Positions 1-4,092 of a stretch of DNA of 5,193 nt are shown here, piece after piece. A program made the position numbers and the translations under genes. The notes under the pieces were generated by a model that did no database searches, was not told the DNA's origin, and was given only the letters and a program-made list of their open reading frames with translations. Source of the stretch: a bacterium (GTDB lineage Bacteria; Patescibacteriota; Minisyncoccia; Phycocordibacterales; Phycocordibacteraceae); the NCBI GenBank assembly GCA_021802795.1, contig JAJZRH010000042.1:1-5193 (forward strand), in the 5' to 3' direction. Position 1 is the stretch's first letter. Each line of letters starts with the position of its first letter.

Positions 1-2
1 CG

Positions 3-278
3 GTAGAAAAACATTCCCAATCCCTCGCGGGGACCGAATTCGAAAAGAAATGCGTCCGCTGCCCCGGTACCACCGGAAAGGTCGTATTCGGGATCGGAGA
101 AGAACGCGGGGAACAGCTCATGGGGTGTTCAAATGCGGGTCCGAAGGTCGTGTTGGTGACGGGGGCGCAGGCAAGAGCTTGCAACGGCAAAAACCCTCTG
201 GCACCGAGCGATACGGCCCGAGCGTCGTCCCACAAGCCGCATCCCATCTTTCAGCGCCATAGGAATCATCATCTGTGA
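3..278 (+). CDS. 3' part of an unrecognised protein with four cysteines
   Basis: This frame is open from the left edge to a TGA at 276-278, giving 91 residues with no start inside the window, so it is the C-terminal part of a longer gene. I do not recognise the family. Visible features are a CVRC pair (residues 17-20 of the fragment), single cysteines at 42 and 60, an alternating hydrophobic stretch PKVVLVTGAQA (47-57), and a polar tail ending RHRNHHL. The cysteine spacing could fit a small metal site, but that is inference. Coding is favoured over the overlapping arginine-rich frame (2-262) because codons here are G-rich at position 1 and G/C-rich at position 3, as in the core genes. A strong + strand terminator begins 20 bases after the stop, as expected at a gene end. 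Confidence 0.55.
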   Translation, partial: VEKHSQSLAGTEFEKKCVRCPGTTGKVVFGIGEERGEQLMGCSNAGPKVVLVTGAQARACNGKNPLAPSDTARASSHKPHPIFQRHRNHHL

Positions 279-297
279 CACATCGGCTTCGGCCGCT

Positions 298-330
298 AAG
301 CGTACTCTTCGGGGTACGCTTTGTCTTTTT
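298..330 (+). terminator. Intrinsic terminator after the left-edge gene
   Basis: A 10-bp stem (298-307 with 312-321, one G-U pair) is capped by a TTCG tetraloop with a C-G closing pair. A T-rich tract (320-330) follows. A smaller GC hairpin, again with a TTCG loop (284-295), lies just upstream. The position 20 bases after the TGA at 278 identifies it as the end of the left-edge transcript, and it isolates rpmF from that gene. Confidence 0.9.
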
Positions 331-356
331 ATACGCGCTGTGATAAGGTAGCCCCT

Positions 357-716
357 ATGTCAATCCGAATGCGCCATACCCGCGGCCACACCGGCAATCG
401 CCGGTCGCATCACGCGCTTAAGCAAACGAATATCGTCACGGATAAGGAGAGCGGCAATCTCCGCCTCCCGCACCGCATAGACGAAACGACGGGCATGTAC
501 CGCGGCAAGCAGATCGCGCCGGCGCGCGCCGCGCGCGCCAAGGCGCCGAAGGTGAAGGGCGTCTCCACGGAACCCGCCGCTGCGCACCTCCATGAGCACG
601 CGCATGAGGAACATATGAATGCCGAAGCGAAGGGTTCGAAGGGCGTCCAGGGCAAGGTTGCGACCGGCGGACGGCCGAAGGCGCGCAGCGGCATGGGCGG
701 CGTCGCGGGCGCCTAG
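357..716 (+). CDS. rpmF: Ribosomal protein L32 (bL32), zinc-free form with a long tail
   Basis: This encodes a 119-residue protein of the large ribosomal subunit. Residues 1-53 match bL32: the RRSHHALK motif (15-22) and the end of the core GMYRGK (46-51) are clear. In the usual protein two CxxC pairs bind zinc. Here the four positions read D29, S32, D42 and T45, so the zinc site is gone; cysteine-less forms of several ribosomal proteins are known. Typical bL32 has about 55-60 residues, but this one continues for some 60 more as an Ala/Lys/Gly-rich low-complexity tail with a His/Glu cluster [10 protein letters not shown] (77-86). The ATG at 357 is preferred because AAGG at 345-348 gives a Shine-Dalgarno with 8-base spacing. 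A TTG start at 321 would lie inside the upstream terminator. TATACG at 330-335 is a possible but weak -10. Confidence 0.88.
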   Translation: MSIRMRHTRGHTGNRRSHHALKQTNIVTDKESGNLRLPHRIDETTGMYRGKQIAPARAARAKAPKVKGVSTEPAAAHLHEHAHEEHMNAEAKGSKGVQGKVATGGRPKARSGMGGVAGA

Positions 717-854
717 ATTTTTAAGAAGCGAAGCGCACCGAGAATCTCTTGAGTATAGCGATTAGAGATTCCAAGTACTCTTGGGGTGACTATAAAAATC
801 CAAGTGGAGTCATTCCTATGAGCCCCCTCGTAAGATTTTCCTAAATCCACACGT
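717..854 (+). other. Hairpin-rich intergenic stretch between rpmF and nusB
   Basis: No convincing gene is seen here. The stretch starts with TTTTT (718-722) just after the rpmF stop, behind only a weak GGCG/CGCC hairpin (699-713). It then holds an 8-bp hairpin (742-749 with 764-771, 14-base loop). CTTGG at 780-784 can pair either backwards with CCAAG at 771-775 or forwards with CCAAG at 800-804, so the two hairpins exclude each other. TGACT (787-791) can pair with AGTCA (808-812), and GTGGA (804-808) with TCCAC (846-850). A TATAAA at 791-796 could be a -10, but no good -35 accompanies it. It may be the rpmF 3' UTR, an attenuator-like leader or a small RNA ending at the terminator at 855-888. 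I do not recognise a known RNA family. Confidence 0.4.
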
Positions 855-888
855 ACGCGGCCGCGCTCCTCGCGCGGCCGCGTTGTTT
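855..888 (+). terminator. GC-rich intrinsic terminator before nusB
   Basis: The arms CGCGGCCGCG at 856-865 and 873-882 are perfectly complementary, with an A-T pair (855/883) at the base and a 7-base loop. A short, imperfect T tract TTGTTT (883-888) follows. It would end transcripts coming from rpmF. It abuts the nusB -10 element, so the two units are separated within a few bases. Confidence 0.75.
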
Positions 889-896
889 GCTATACT
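888..896 (+). promoter_or_regulatory. Extended -10 promoter of nusB
   Basis: TATACT at 891-896 is preceded by TG plus one base (888-890), an extended -10. No -35 is visible, since the expected place lies in the terminator stem. Initiation would fall near 903, leaving about 13 bases before the nusB ATG. Confidence 0.6.
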
Positions 897-916
897 AACG
901 AGCACCAGATCTTTGC

Positions 917-1810
917 ATGGCGAACCGACACTTAGCACGCTCAGTTGTTCTGCAGACGCTCTTTGAGTGGGATACCACTCACGCAAGCGAAGCTGACGCG
1001 CCGGCCATCCTTGCACGGAACGTGACGGAGTTCGGCGGCGATGACGTCGACCAGCCGTTCATGGACGGTCTCCTTAAAGGCGTGCTCGCCAAGCGTTCGG
1101 ACATCGACCTCGTTATTGAAAAGGCGGCGCCCGATTGGCCGCTGGAGCGCATCGCGCCCGTGGACCGCAATATCCTGCGGCTCGGGCTCTATGAGCTCCT
1201 CTTCGCCGACCGCACGCAGGTGCCGGCAAAGGTCGCCATCAACGAGGCCATCGAACTCGCCAAGACGTTCGGCGGCGATTCAAGCGGCCGGTTCGTGAAC
1301 GGCGTCCTCGGCGCCGTGTACAAGGAGCTCGGCGAACCGGGCAAGGACGAGCAGGGCAGCAAGAAGGTGAAGCGCGAAGAACTTCCGCTTGAGAAAATGG
1401 GCGGTGCCATCGTGTATGCCAAGCATGACGGGCAGTACTATCTTGCGCTTGTGCACGACGTCTTCGGCCGTTGGACGCTTTCCAAAGGCCACATTGAGCA
1501 GGACCCGACGCCGGAGGAGGGCGTAGCGCGCGTCATCAAGGAGGAGCTCGGCCTTACTGCCGCCGTCGGCCCGCAGGTCGGCGAGAATGAGTATGTCGCT
1601 TCGCATCCGGAGAAAGGAAAGGTCAGGAAGCATGTGTGGTTCTTCCTGTGTTCGAGCGAGTTCGAGCCGCTTACGCTTAAGAAGAGCGGGGGATTGGACG
1701 ACGCAAAATGGTTCCGCCTGCAAGACATCCTCGAACTCAATTTTTATGACGATATGCTGCCTATCGTGACGGCGGCGGTGCAGAAGCTTTTGGATCAGTC
1801 CAGTCGGTAG
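917..1810 (+). CDS. nusB: NusB antitermination factor fused to a C-terminal Nudix domain
   Basis: This is a single uninterrupted 297-residue frame with two domains. Residues 3-138 are NusB, the RNA-binding factor that works with NusE/S10 in rRNA antitermination. The supporting stretches are RHLARSVVLQTLFEWD (4-19), the ERIAPVDRNILRLGLYEL region (77-94) and VAINEAIELAKTFGG followed by FVNGVLG (106-132). A charged linker (139-160) leads to a Nudix domain (161-291) containing WTLSKGHIE (186-194) and a Nudix box spanning G191-L213. R205, E209, E210 and G212 are kept, but two consensus glutamates are replaced: P197, and V206 in the RE position where MutT has its proposed catalytic base. Hydrolase activity is therefore uncertain. 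NusB alone is usually about 130-160 residues. No Shine-Dalgarno precedes the ATG, and the inferred leader is only about 13 bases. Its substrate, if any, cannot be named. Confidence 0.9.
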   Translation: MANRHLARSVVLQTLFEWDTTHASEADAPAILARNVTEFGGDDVDQPFMDGLLKGVLAKRSDIDLVIEKAAPDWPLERIAPVDRNILRLGLYELLFADRTQVPAKVAINEAIELAKTFGGDSSGRFVNGVLGAVYKELGEPGKDEQGSKKVKREELPLEKMGGAIVYAKHDGQYYLALVHDVFGRWTLSKGHIEQDPTPEEGVARVIKEELGLTAAVGPQVGENEYVASHPEKGKVRKHVWFFLCSSEFEPLTLKKSGGLDDAKWFRLQDILELNFYDDMLPIVTAAVQKLLDQSSR

Positions 1811-1815
1811 GGGTA

Positions 1816-1920
1816 GGCACAGGCGAGCGCAATTTTTGAGACGCATAATTTTCTGCTGAAAATTTGCTCTGCCTCACGCCGTCGCGTTCCGGGCGCTCAA
1901 AAATTGCGCTCGCCCGTGCC
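1816..1920. repeat. Long inverted repeat between nusB and rnc
   Basis: Arms at 1816-1840 and 1896-1920 are complementary over 25 bp with one mismatch (A1821 against C1915). The 55-base interior holds a second 7-bp hairpin (1847-1853 with 1858-1864, loop TGCT) and a possible CGCC/GGCG stem (1877-1880 with 1892-1895). The left arm begins 5 bases after the nusB stop. There is no T tract on either strand, so it is a poor intrinsic terminator. In a nusB read-through RNA it would make about two helical turns of duplex, the size of RNase III substrates. It could also be a dispersed palindromic repeat. Confidence 0.85.
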
Positions 1921-1931
1921 CTCTGATGCAT

Positions 1932-1960
1932 TTGTTTCTGCGGGCGGCAAACGGTAGACT
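1932..1960 (+). promoter_or_regulatory. Promoter of rnc, probably giving a leaderless mRNA
   Basis: TTGTTT (1932-1937) and TAGACT (1955-1960) are separated by 17 bases. Initiation about 7 bases after the -10 falls on the ATG at 1968, which predicts a leaderless message and explains the lack of any Shine-Dalgarno. Confidence 0.6.
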
Positions 1961-1967
1961 TATTCAC

Positions 1968-2657
1968 ATGCCAGATTTTTCCTCATTTGCTAAGCGGCTC
2001 GGCCTATCGTTCAAAAATCTCGACCTCCTCGTCGAGGCTTTGACGCACCGTTCCTATCTGAACGAGCACCGCGAGTACGCCGGGAGCCACAATGAACGGC
2101 TGGAATTCCTCGGCGACGCCGTGCTCGAGCTCGCCGTTACCAACTTCCTCTTCAAGAAATTCCCCGCGAAGCCGGAAGGCGAACTCACCGCCTACCGCGC
2201 CGCGCTCGTGAACACCGTTTCGCTCGCCGAGAGTTCGCAAGCGCTCGGGGTAAATGATTTCCTTCTGCTTTCCAAGGGCGAATCAAAAGACACCGGCCGC
2301 GCGCGCGACGTCATCCTTGCGGATGCGTTTGAGGCCATCATCGGCGCGGCATATCTGGACCAGGGGTACGACGCGGCGGAGGCGTTCATCGCGCGCAATT
2401 TGTATACGAAGATAGACGACGTCATCGCGAAGCGCTCCTACCAGGACGCGAAGAGCCGGTTCCAGGAACTCGCTCAGGAGAAGCGCGGCACGACGCCCAG
2501 CTACGAAACGCTCTCAGAAGTCGGTCCCGACCACGATAAGCGCTTCACGGTCGGCGTATTCATCGGTCGCGATGAAATCGCGCGTGGAGAAGGGAAGTCT
2601 AAACAAGAAGCGGAACAATCAGCTGCTCAGGCAGGCCTTGATAAAACGGGCTGGTAG
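1968..2657 (+). CDS. rnc: Ribonuclease III
   Basis: This encodes a 229-residue endonuclease that cuts double-stranded RNA, acting in rRNA precursor processing and mRNA turnover. The N-terminal catalytic domain carries the signature HNERLEFLGDAVL (41-53). The acidic residues equivalent to those of the E. coli enzyme are all present: E43, E46, D50, then D119 and E122 in ADAFEAIIG (118-126). A double-stranded RNA-binding domain follows (about 157-225), with AKSRFQELAQ (161-170), PSYE (177-180) and the basic GKSKQEAEQSAA helix start (209-220). The length is normal for the family. The ATG at 1968 is chosen over the in-frame ATG at 1926 because the protein then starts MPDFSSFAKRLG as family members do, and because the 1926 start would lie upstream of the promoter. 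The enzyme looks fully active. Confidence 0.96.
   Translation: MPDFSSFAKRLGLSFKNLDLLVEALTHRSYLNEHREYAGSHNERLEFLGDAVLELAVTNFLFKKFPAKPEGELTAYRAALVNTVSLAESSQALGVNDFLLLSKGESKDTGRARDVILADAFEAIIGAAYLDQGYDAAEAFIARNLYTKIDDVIAKRSYQDAKSRFQELAQEKRGTTPSYETLSEVGPDHDKRFTVGVFIGRDEIARGEGKSKQEAEQSAAQAGLDKTGW
2637..2655 (+). repeat. 3' end of rnc, source of the copy at 3484-3502
   Basis: These 19 bases, encoding the last residues LDKTGW of RNase III and the first base of its stop, recur at 3484-3502 with 18 of 19 identical. The one difference (T2642 to C3489) is synonymous, GAT to GAC. Confidence 0.85.
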
Positions 2658-2661
2658 CGTT

Positions 2662-2670
2662 TGGTATATA
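2662..2670 (+). promoter_or_regulatory. Extended -10 promoter of the ybjQ-like gene
   Basis: TG plus one base and TATATA (2665-2670) lie directly behind the rnc stop. The context TTTGGTATATA resembles TTTGGTACAAT before smc. TTGATA at 2638-2643 in the rnc end is too far upstream (21 bases) for a normal -35. Initiation would fall near 2677-2679, at the ATG. Confidence 0.55.
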
Positions 2671-2678
2671 GTGTGCGT

Positions 2679-3026
2679 ATGAATACAAACACACCCGTGC
2701 GGGAGGAGATGGTGACGACGGCATTTGAAATTCCCGGGTACCGCGTGACCGCCAATCACGGTGTTGTGCGCGGCATTGTGGTGCGCTCGCGTTCCATTTT
2801 CGGTTCCATCGGCGCGGGATTGCAAACGCTTGTCGGCGGCAATATCACGCTTTGGAGCCGGCTCTGCGAGCAGACGCGCACTGACGCGTTTGCGCTTATG
2901 CTCACGCACGCCGCTGAACGCGGGGCGAATGCGGTCATCGGCGCTCGGTACGATGCGACCGAAGTCGGAACCGGCGTTACCGAGGTGCTCGCCTACGGCA
3001 CCGCCGTAACGGTGGAGAAGGTCTAA
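2679..3026 (+). CDS. YbjQ/UPF0145-family protein
   Basis: This 115-residue cytoplasmic protein belongs to the YbjQ (UPF0145) family, whose members are small, assemble into rings and are sometimes labelled heavy-metal binding, without a firmly proven role. The family pattern is visible: [24 protein letters not shown] (12-35, in two pieces: [11 protein letters not shown] then [13 protein letters not shown]), the central helix around [16 protein letters not shown] (67-82), [11 protein letters not shown] (82-92) and the closing AYGTAVTV strand (105-112). It starts 21 bases after rnc. The ATG at 2679 fits a leaderless start behind TATATA. An in-frame ATG at 2709 has a GGGAGGAG stretch right before it, but only 2 bases separate the core from the ATG, so it is less likely. 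No terminator is visible after the stop. Confidence 0.85.
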   Translation: MNTNTPVREEMVTTAFEIPGYRVTANHGVVRGIVVRSRSIFGSIGAGLQTLVGGNITLWSRLCEQTRTDAFALMLTHAAERGANAVIGARYDATEVGTGVTEVLAYGTAVTVEKV

Positions 3027-3043
3027 CGGGCAGGTCGAGGGGC

Positions 3044-3072
3044 TTGACAAAACTGGTTTAAGGTGATACGCT
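3044..3072 (+). promoter_or_regulatory. Promoter of the first small membrane-protein gene
   Basis: A consensus TTGACA -35 (3044-3049) is followed after 17 bases by TACGCT (3067-3072), itself preceded by TGA, an extended -10. Initiation near 3080 gives a leader of about 60 bases. TGAAAG (3072-3077) and CTTTCA (3105-3110) could pair near the 5' end. Bases 3043-3057 match the rnc-end repeat except for a 4-base gap. Confidence 0.65.
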
Positions 3073-3140
3073 GAAAGATAGAGGTAGAAGTAGAAACCTG
3101 GGCACTTTCACTAGACATTAACTTAAGAACGGGAGGCGCC

Positions 3141-3350
3141 ATGATGCGCAAGTCAGTGATGTTAATTCAGCGGTTCCGTCTCACGCTGATTTCTTCGATG
3201 ATTGCCGCAGCGGTGTTGGCATATGCGGTCTCTGACGGGGTCAGCGCCTGGGACATAGTCAGGGGAGGGGCACCTCTTGTCCTCATGCTACTGATTGTCT
3301 GGTGTACCGAGAAGTTCCCGGACAATACGACTGACTCCGGGGGTTCATAA
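3141..3350 (+). CDS. Small two-helix membrane protein, unknown function
   Basis: This predicts a 69-residue protein that I do not recognise. A short basic start (MMRKSVMLIQRFR) is followed by a hydrophobic segment at about 14-31 (LTLISSMIAAAVLAYAV), a polar loop with W37 and D38, a second hydrophobic segment at about 43-56 (GAPLVLMLLIVWCT), and an acidic, Ser/Gly-rich tail. The charge pattern suggests both ends are cytoplasmic. GGGAGG at 3131-3136 is a strong Shine-Dalgarno; it is 4 bases from the ATG at 3141 and 7 from the ATG at 3144, so the second may be the true start (68 residues). It has its own TTGACA promoter. Together with the next gene it forms the accessory stretch between ybjQ-like and smc. 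Confidence 0.7.
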   Translation: MMRKSVMLIQRFRLTLISSMIAAAVLAYAVSDGVSAWDIVRGGAPLVLMLLIVWCTEKFPDNTTDSGGS

Positions 3351-3367
3351 ACTCCGTAGGCATCGAC

Positions 3368-3402
3368 TAAAGGTCACCATCCGCGAAGGGAGGTGGCCTT
3401 TA
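3368..3402 (+). terminator. Possible weak terminator after the small membrane-protein gene
   Basis: An 11-bp stem (3368-3378 with 3392-3402, one T-G pair) begins 18 bases after the stop at 3350. The loop can extend it by TCC/GGA with a bulge. What follows is AAAATTTA and not a T run, so efficiency is doubtful; it may only protect the mRNA 3' end. Confidence 0.4.
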
Positions 3403-3418
3403 AAATTTATATGCATAA

Positions 3419-3450
3419 CAGTCCATGAAGAGCATGCGCGGCAAGCGCGC
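3419..3450 (+). repeat. 32-base exact copy of an internal smc segment
   Basis: These 32 bases are identical to 4240-4271 inside smc, in the same orientation and 821 bases upstream. Similarity continues weakly to about 3461 (GGATCTCATCT against GGACCTCATTT, with a 2-base gap) and stops abruptly on the left. Read in the smc frame from the ATG at 3425 it gives MKSMRGKRA, as in SMC, then departs and stops at 3524-3526, so it cannot make SMC. Confidence 0.92.
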
Positions 3451-3484
3451 GGGATCTCATCTGGGGCGACAGCGCAAGCGAGAC

Positions 3485-3514
3485 TTGACAAAACGGGCTG
3501 GTGGGTTGTATAGT
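3485..3514 (+). promoter_or_regulatory. Promoter of the second membrane-protein gene, built on an rnc-end copy
   Basis: A consensus TTGACA (3485-3490) and TATAGT (3509-3514) stand 18 bases apart. The -35 lies in the copied LDKTGW codons of rnc. The parent reads TTGATA, and the silent GAT-to-GAC change makes the box perfect. Initiation near 3521 leaves a leader of about 45 bases. Confidence 0.75.
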
Positions 3515-3517
3515 ATC

Positions 3518-3551
3518 GATCGGTAGCTTGCGGATGTCCGCCGGCCCGATC
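3518..3551 (+). promoter_or_regulatory. Stem-loop in the 5' leader of the second membrane-protein gene
   Basis: GATCGG (3518-3523) pairs perfectly with CCGATC (3546-3551) and encloses a smaller GCGG/CCGC hairpin (3530-3533 with 3538-3541). It occupies nearly the whole leader and ends 3 bases before the Shine-Dalgarno GAGGAG (3555-3560). It could stabilise the mRNA or tune initiation; this is inferred from sequence only. Confidence 0.45.
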
Positions 3552-3566
3552 TCTGAGGAGCATGCA

Positions 3567-4025
3567 ATGAGGAATCTCATGGTAACGAACGCGGGGATGC
3601 TTTTCTCGCAAACGTTTGCCTACACGATAGCGTATGCGTTCCTCGTCCCGGGAGACGAAGGATTTGCGCGAATCGCCATGGTAATCGTAGCGCTTTCCAT
3701 CGCTATCGCCGCACTGCTGTTTGAAGTGGTGGGTGAAAAGCTCGACGAAAAGATCGACAATTTCACCGTGATGTCTCTCGGGGTCGCCGCCGCGATACTC
3801 CAGTTTCCTTTTGGGTCGTTCCTGAAGGGATCCGGCGTAGGTATCATGGTAGTCGTCGCGGTATTCGCGTGTATCATGCTTGCCGTATGGAAAGAGCGGC
3901 GTGATGGAGAATCGCTACGATTGTGTTTCGCCGTTGCTGTCCATGGCATAGGCGTACCCATTTACGGACTCATCTTGCTCTTCCGCGGGTTGCAGAACTA
4001 TCGCAAAACGGTCGAGTGGATATGA
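3567..4025 (+). CDS. Multi-pass membrane protein, unknown function
   Basis: This predicts a 152-residue, very hydrophobic protein that I do not recognise. About five membrane segments can be drawn by eye: 9-27, 35-55, 67-85, 90-108 and 118-140. Charged stretches separate some of them, notably GEKLDEKID (56-64) and WKERRDGESLR (108-118), and the C-terminal tail RGLQNYRKTVEWI is polar. No catalytic motif stands out. The ATG at 3567 is chosen because GAGGAG at 3555-3560 gives a Shine-Dalgarno with 6-base spacing. The frame is open further upstream to a GTG at 3501, but that would place coding sequence in the promoter. It is monocistronic: its own promoter lies before it and a strong terminator begins 18 bases after its stop. 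Confidence 0.8.
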   Translation: MRNLMVTNAGMLFSQTFAYTIAYAFLVPGDEGFARIAMVIVALSIAIAALLFEVVGEKLDEKIDNFTVMSLGVAAAILQFPFGSFLKGSGVGIMVVVAVFACIMLAVWKERRDGESLRLCFAVAVHGIGVPIYGLILLFRGLQNYRKTVEWI

Positions 4026-4042
4026 ATCGCGGCCCTGTGCGC

Positions 4043-4071
4043 AAACGCTCTTCTCCGGAAGAGCGTTTTTT
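4043..4071 (+). terminator. Intrinsic terminator before smc
   Basis: A perfect 11-bp stem (4043-4053 with 4058-4068) with loop TCCG leads into six T residues (4066-4071). It ends the membrane-protein transcript and sits just before the smc promoter. Confidence 0.92.
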
Positions 4072-4074
4072 ATT

Positions 4075-4083
4075 TGGTACAAT
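4075..4083 (+). promoter_or_regulatory. Extended -10 promoter of smc
   Basis: TG plus one base and TACAAT (4078-4083) lie 9 bases before the smc ATG. No -35 is evident because the terminator occupies that place. Initiation near 4090 would make the mRNA leaderless or nearly so. Confidence 0.65.
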
Positions 4084-4092
4084 ATTCAGGTA

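Larger units (their letters stand above)
3419..3526 (+). pseudogene. Scar of joined smc and rnc fragments
   Basis: A remnant of the smc 5' region (3419-3461) is followed after about 22 bases by a remnant of the rnc 3' end (3484-3502). Fragment order smc-start then rnc-end is what the junction of a tandem duplication running from the rnc end to the smc start would leave. Neither piece can encode its parent protein: the smc frame stops at 3526, and the rnc frame has lost its stop (TAG to TGG) and ends at 3513. The right part now serves as a promoter. Confidence 0.6.

Noticed and set aside
50..262. A 70-codon arginine-rich frame near the left edge
   Set aside because: It overlaps a better frame (3-278) with coding-like codon use, and its composition is typical of an out-of-frame shadow.
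321..356. A TTG start extending rpmF upstream
   Set aside because: The added codons overlap the T tract of the upstream terminator, and the L32 homology begins at the ATG at 357.
1280..1846. A 188-codon open frame on the minus strand opposite nusB-Nudix
   Set aside because: It is fully antisense to well-supported domains, has no recognisable motif and starts inside the inverted repeat region.
1816..1920. The nusB-rnc inverted repeat as an intrinsic terminator
   Set aside because: No T run follows either arm on either strand and the loop is 55 bases long.
1926..1967. An upstream in-frame ATG for rnc at 1926
   Set aside because: It would add 14 residues not typical of RNase III and lies upstream of the -35/-10 pair that places the transcript start at the ATG at 1968.
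3295..3513. A 72-codon + strand frame crossing the duplication scar
   Set aside because: It overlaps the end of the small membrane-protein gene, has no ribosome site, and its end is simply the copied LDKTGW codons read past a lost stop.
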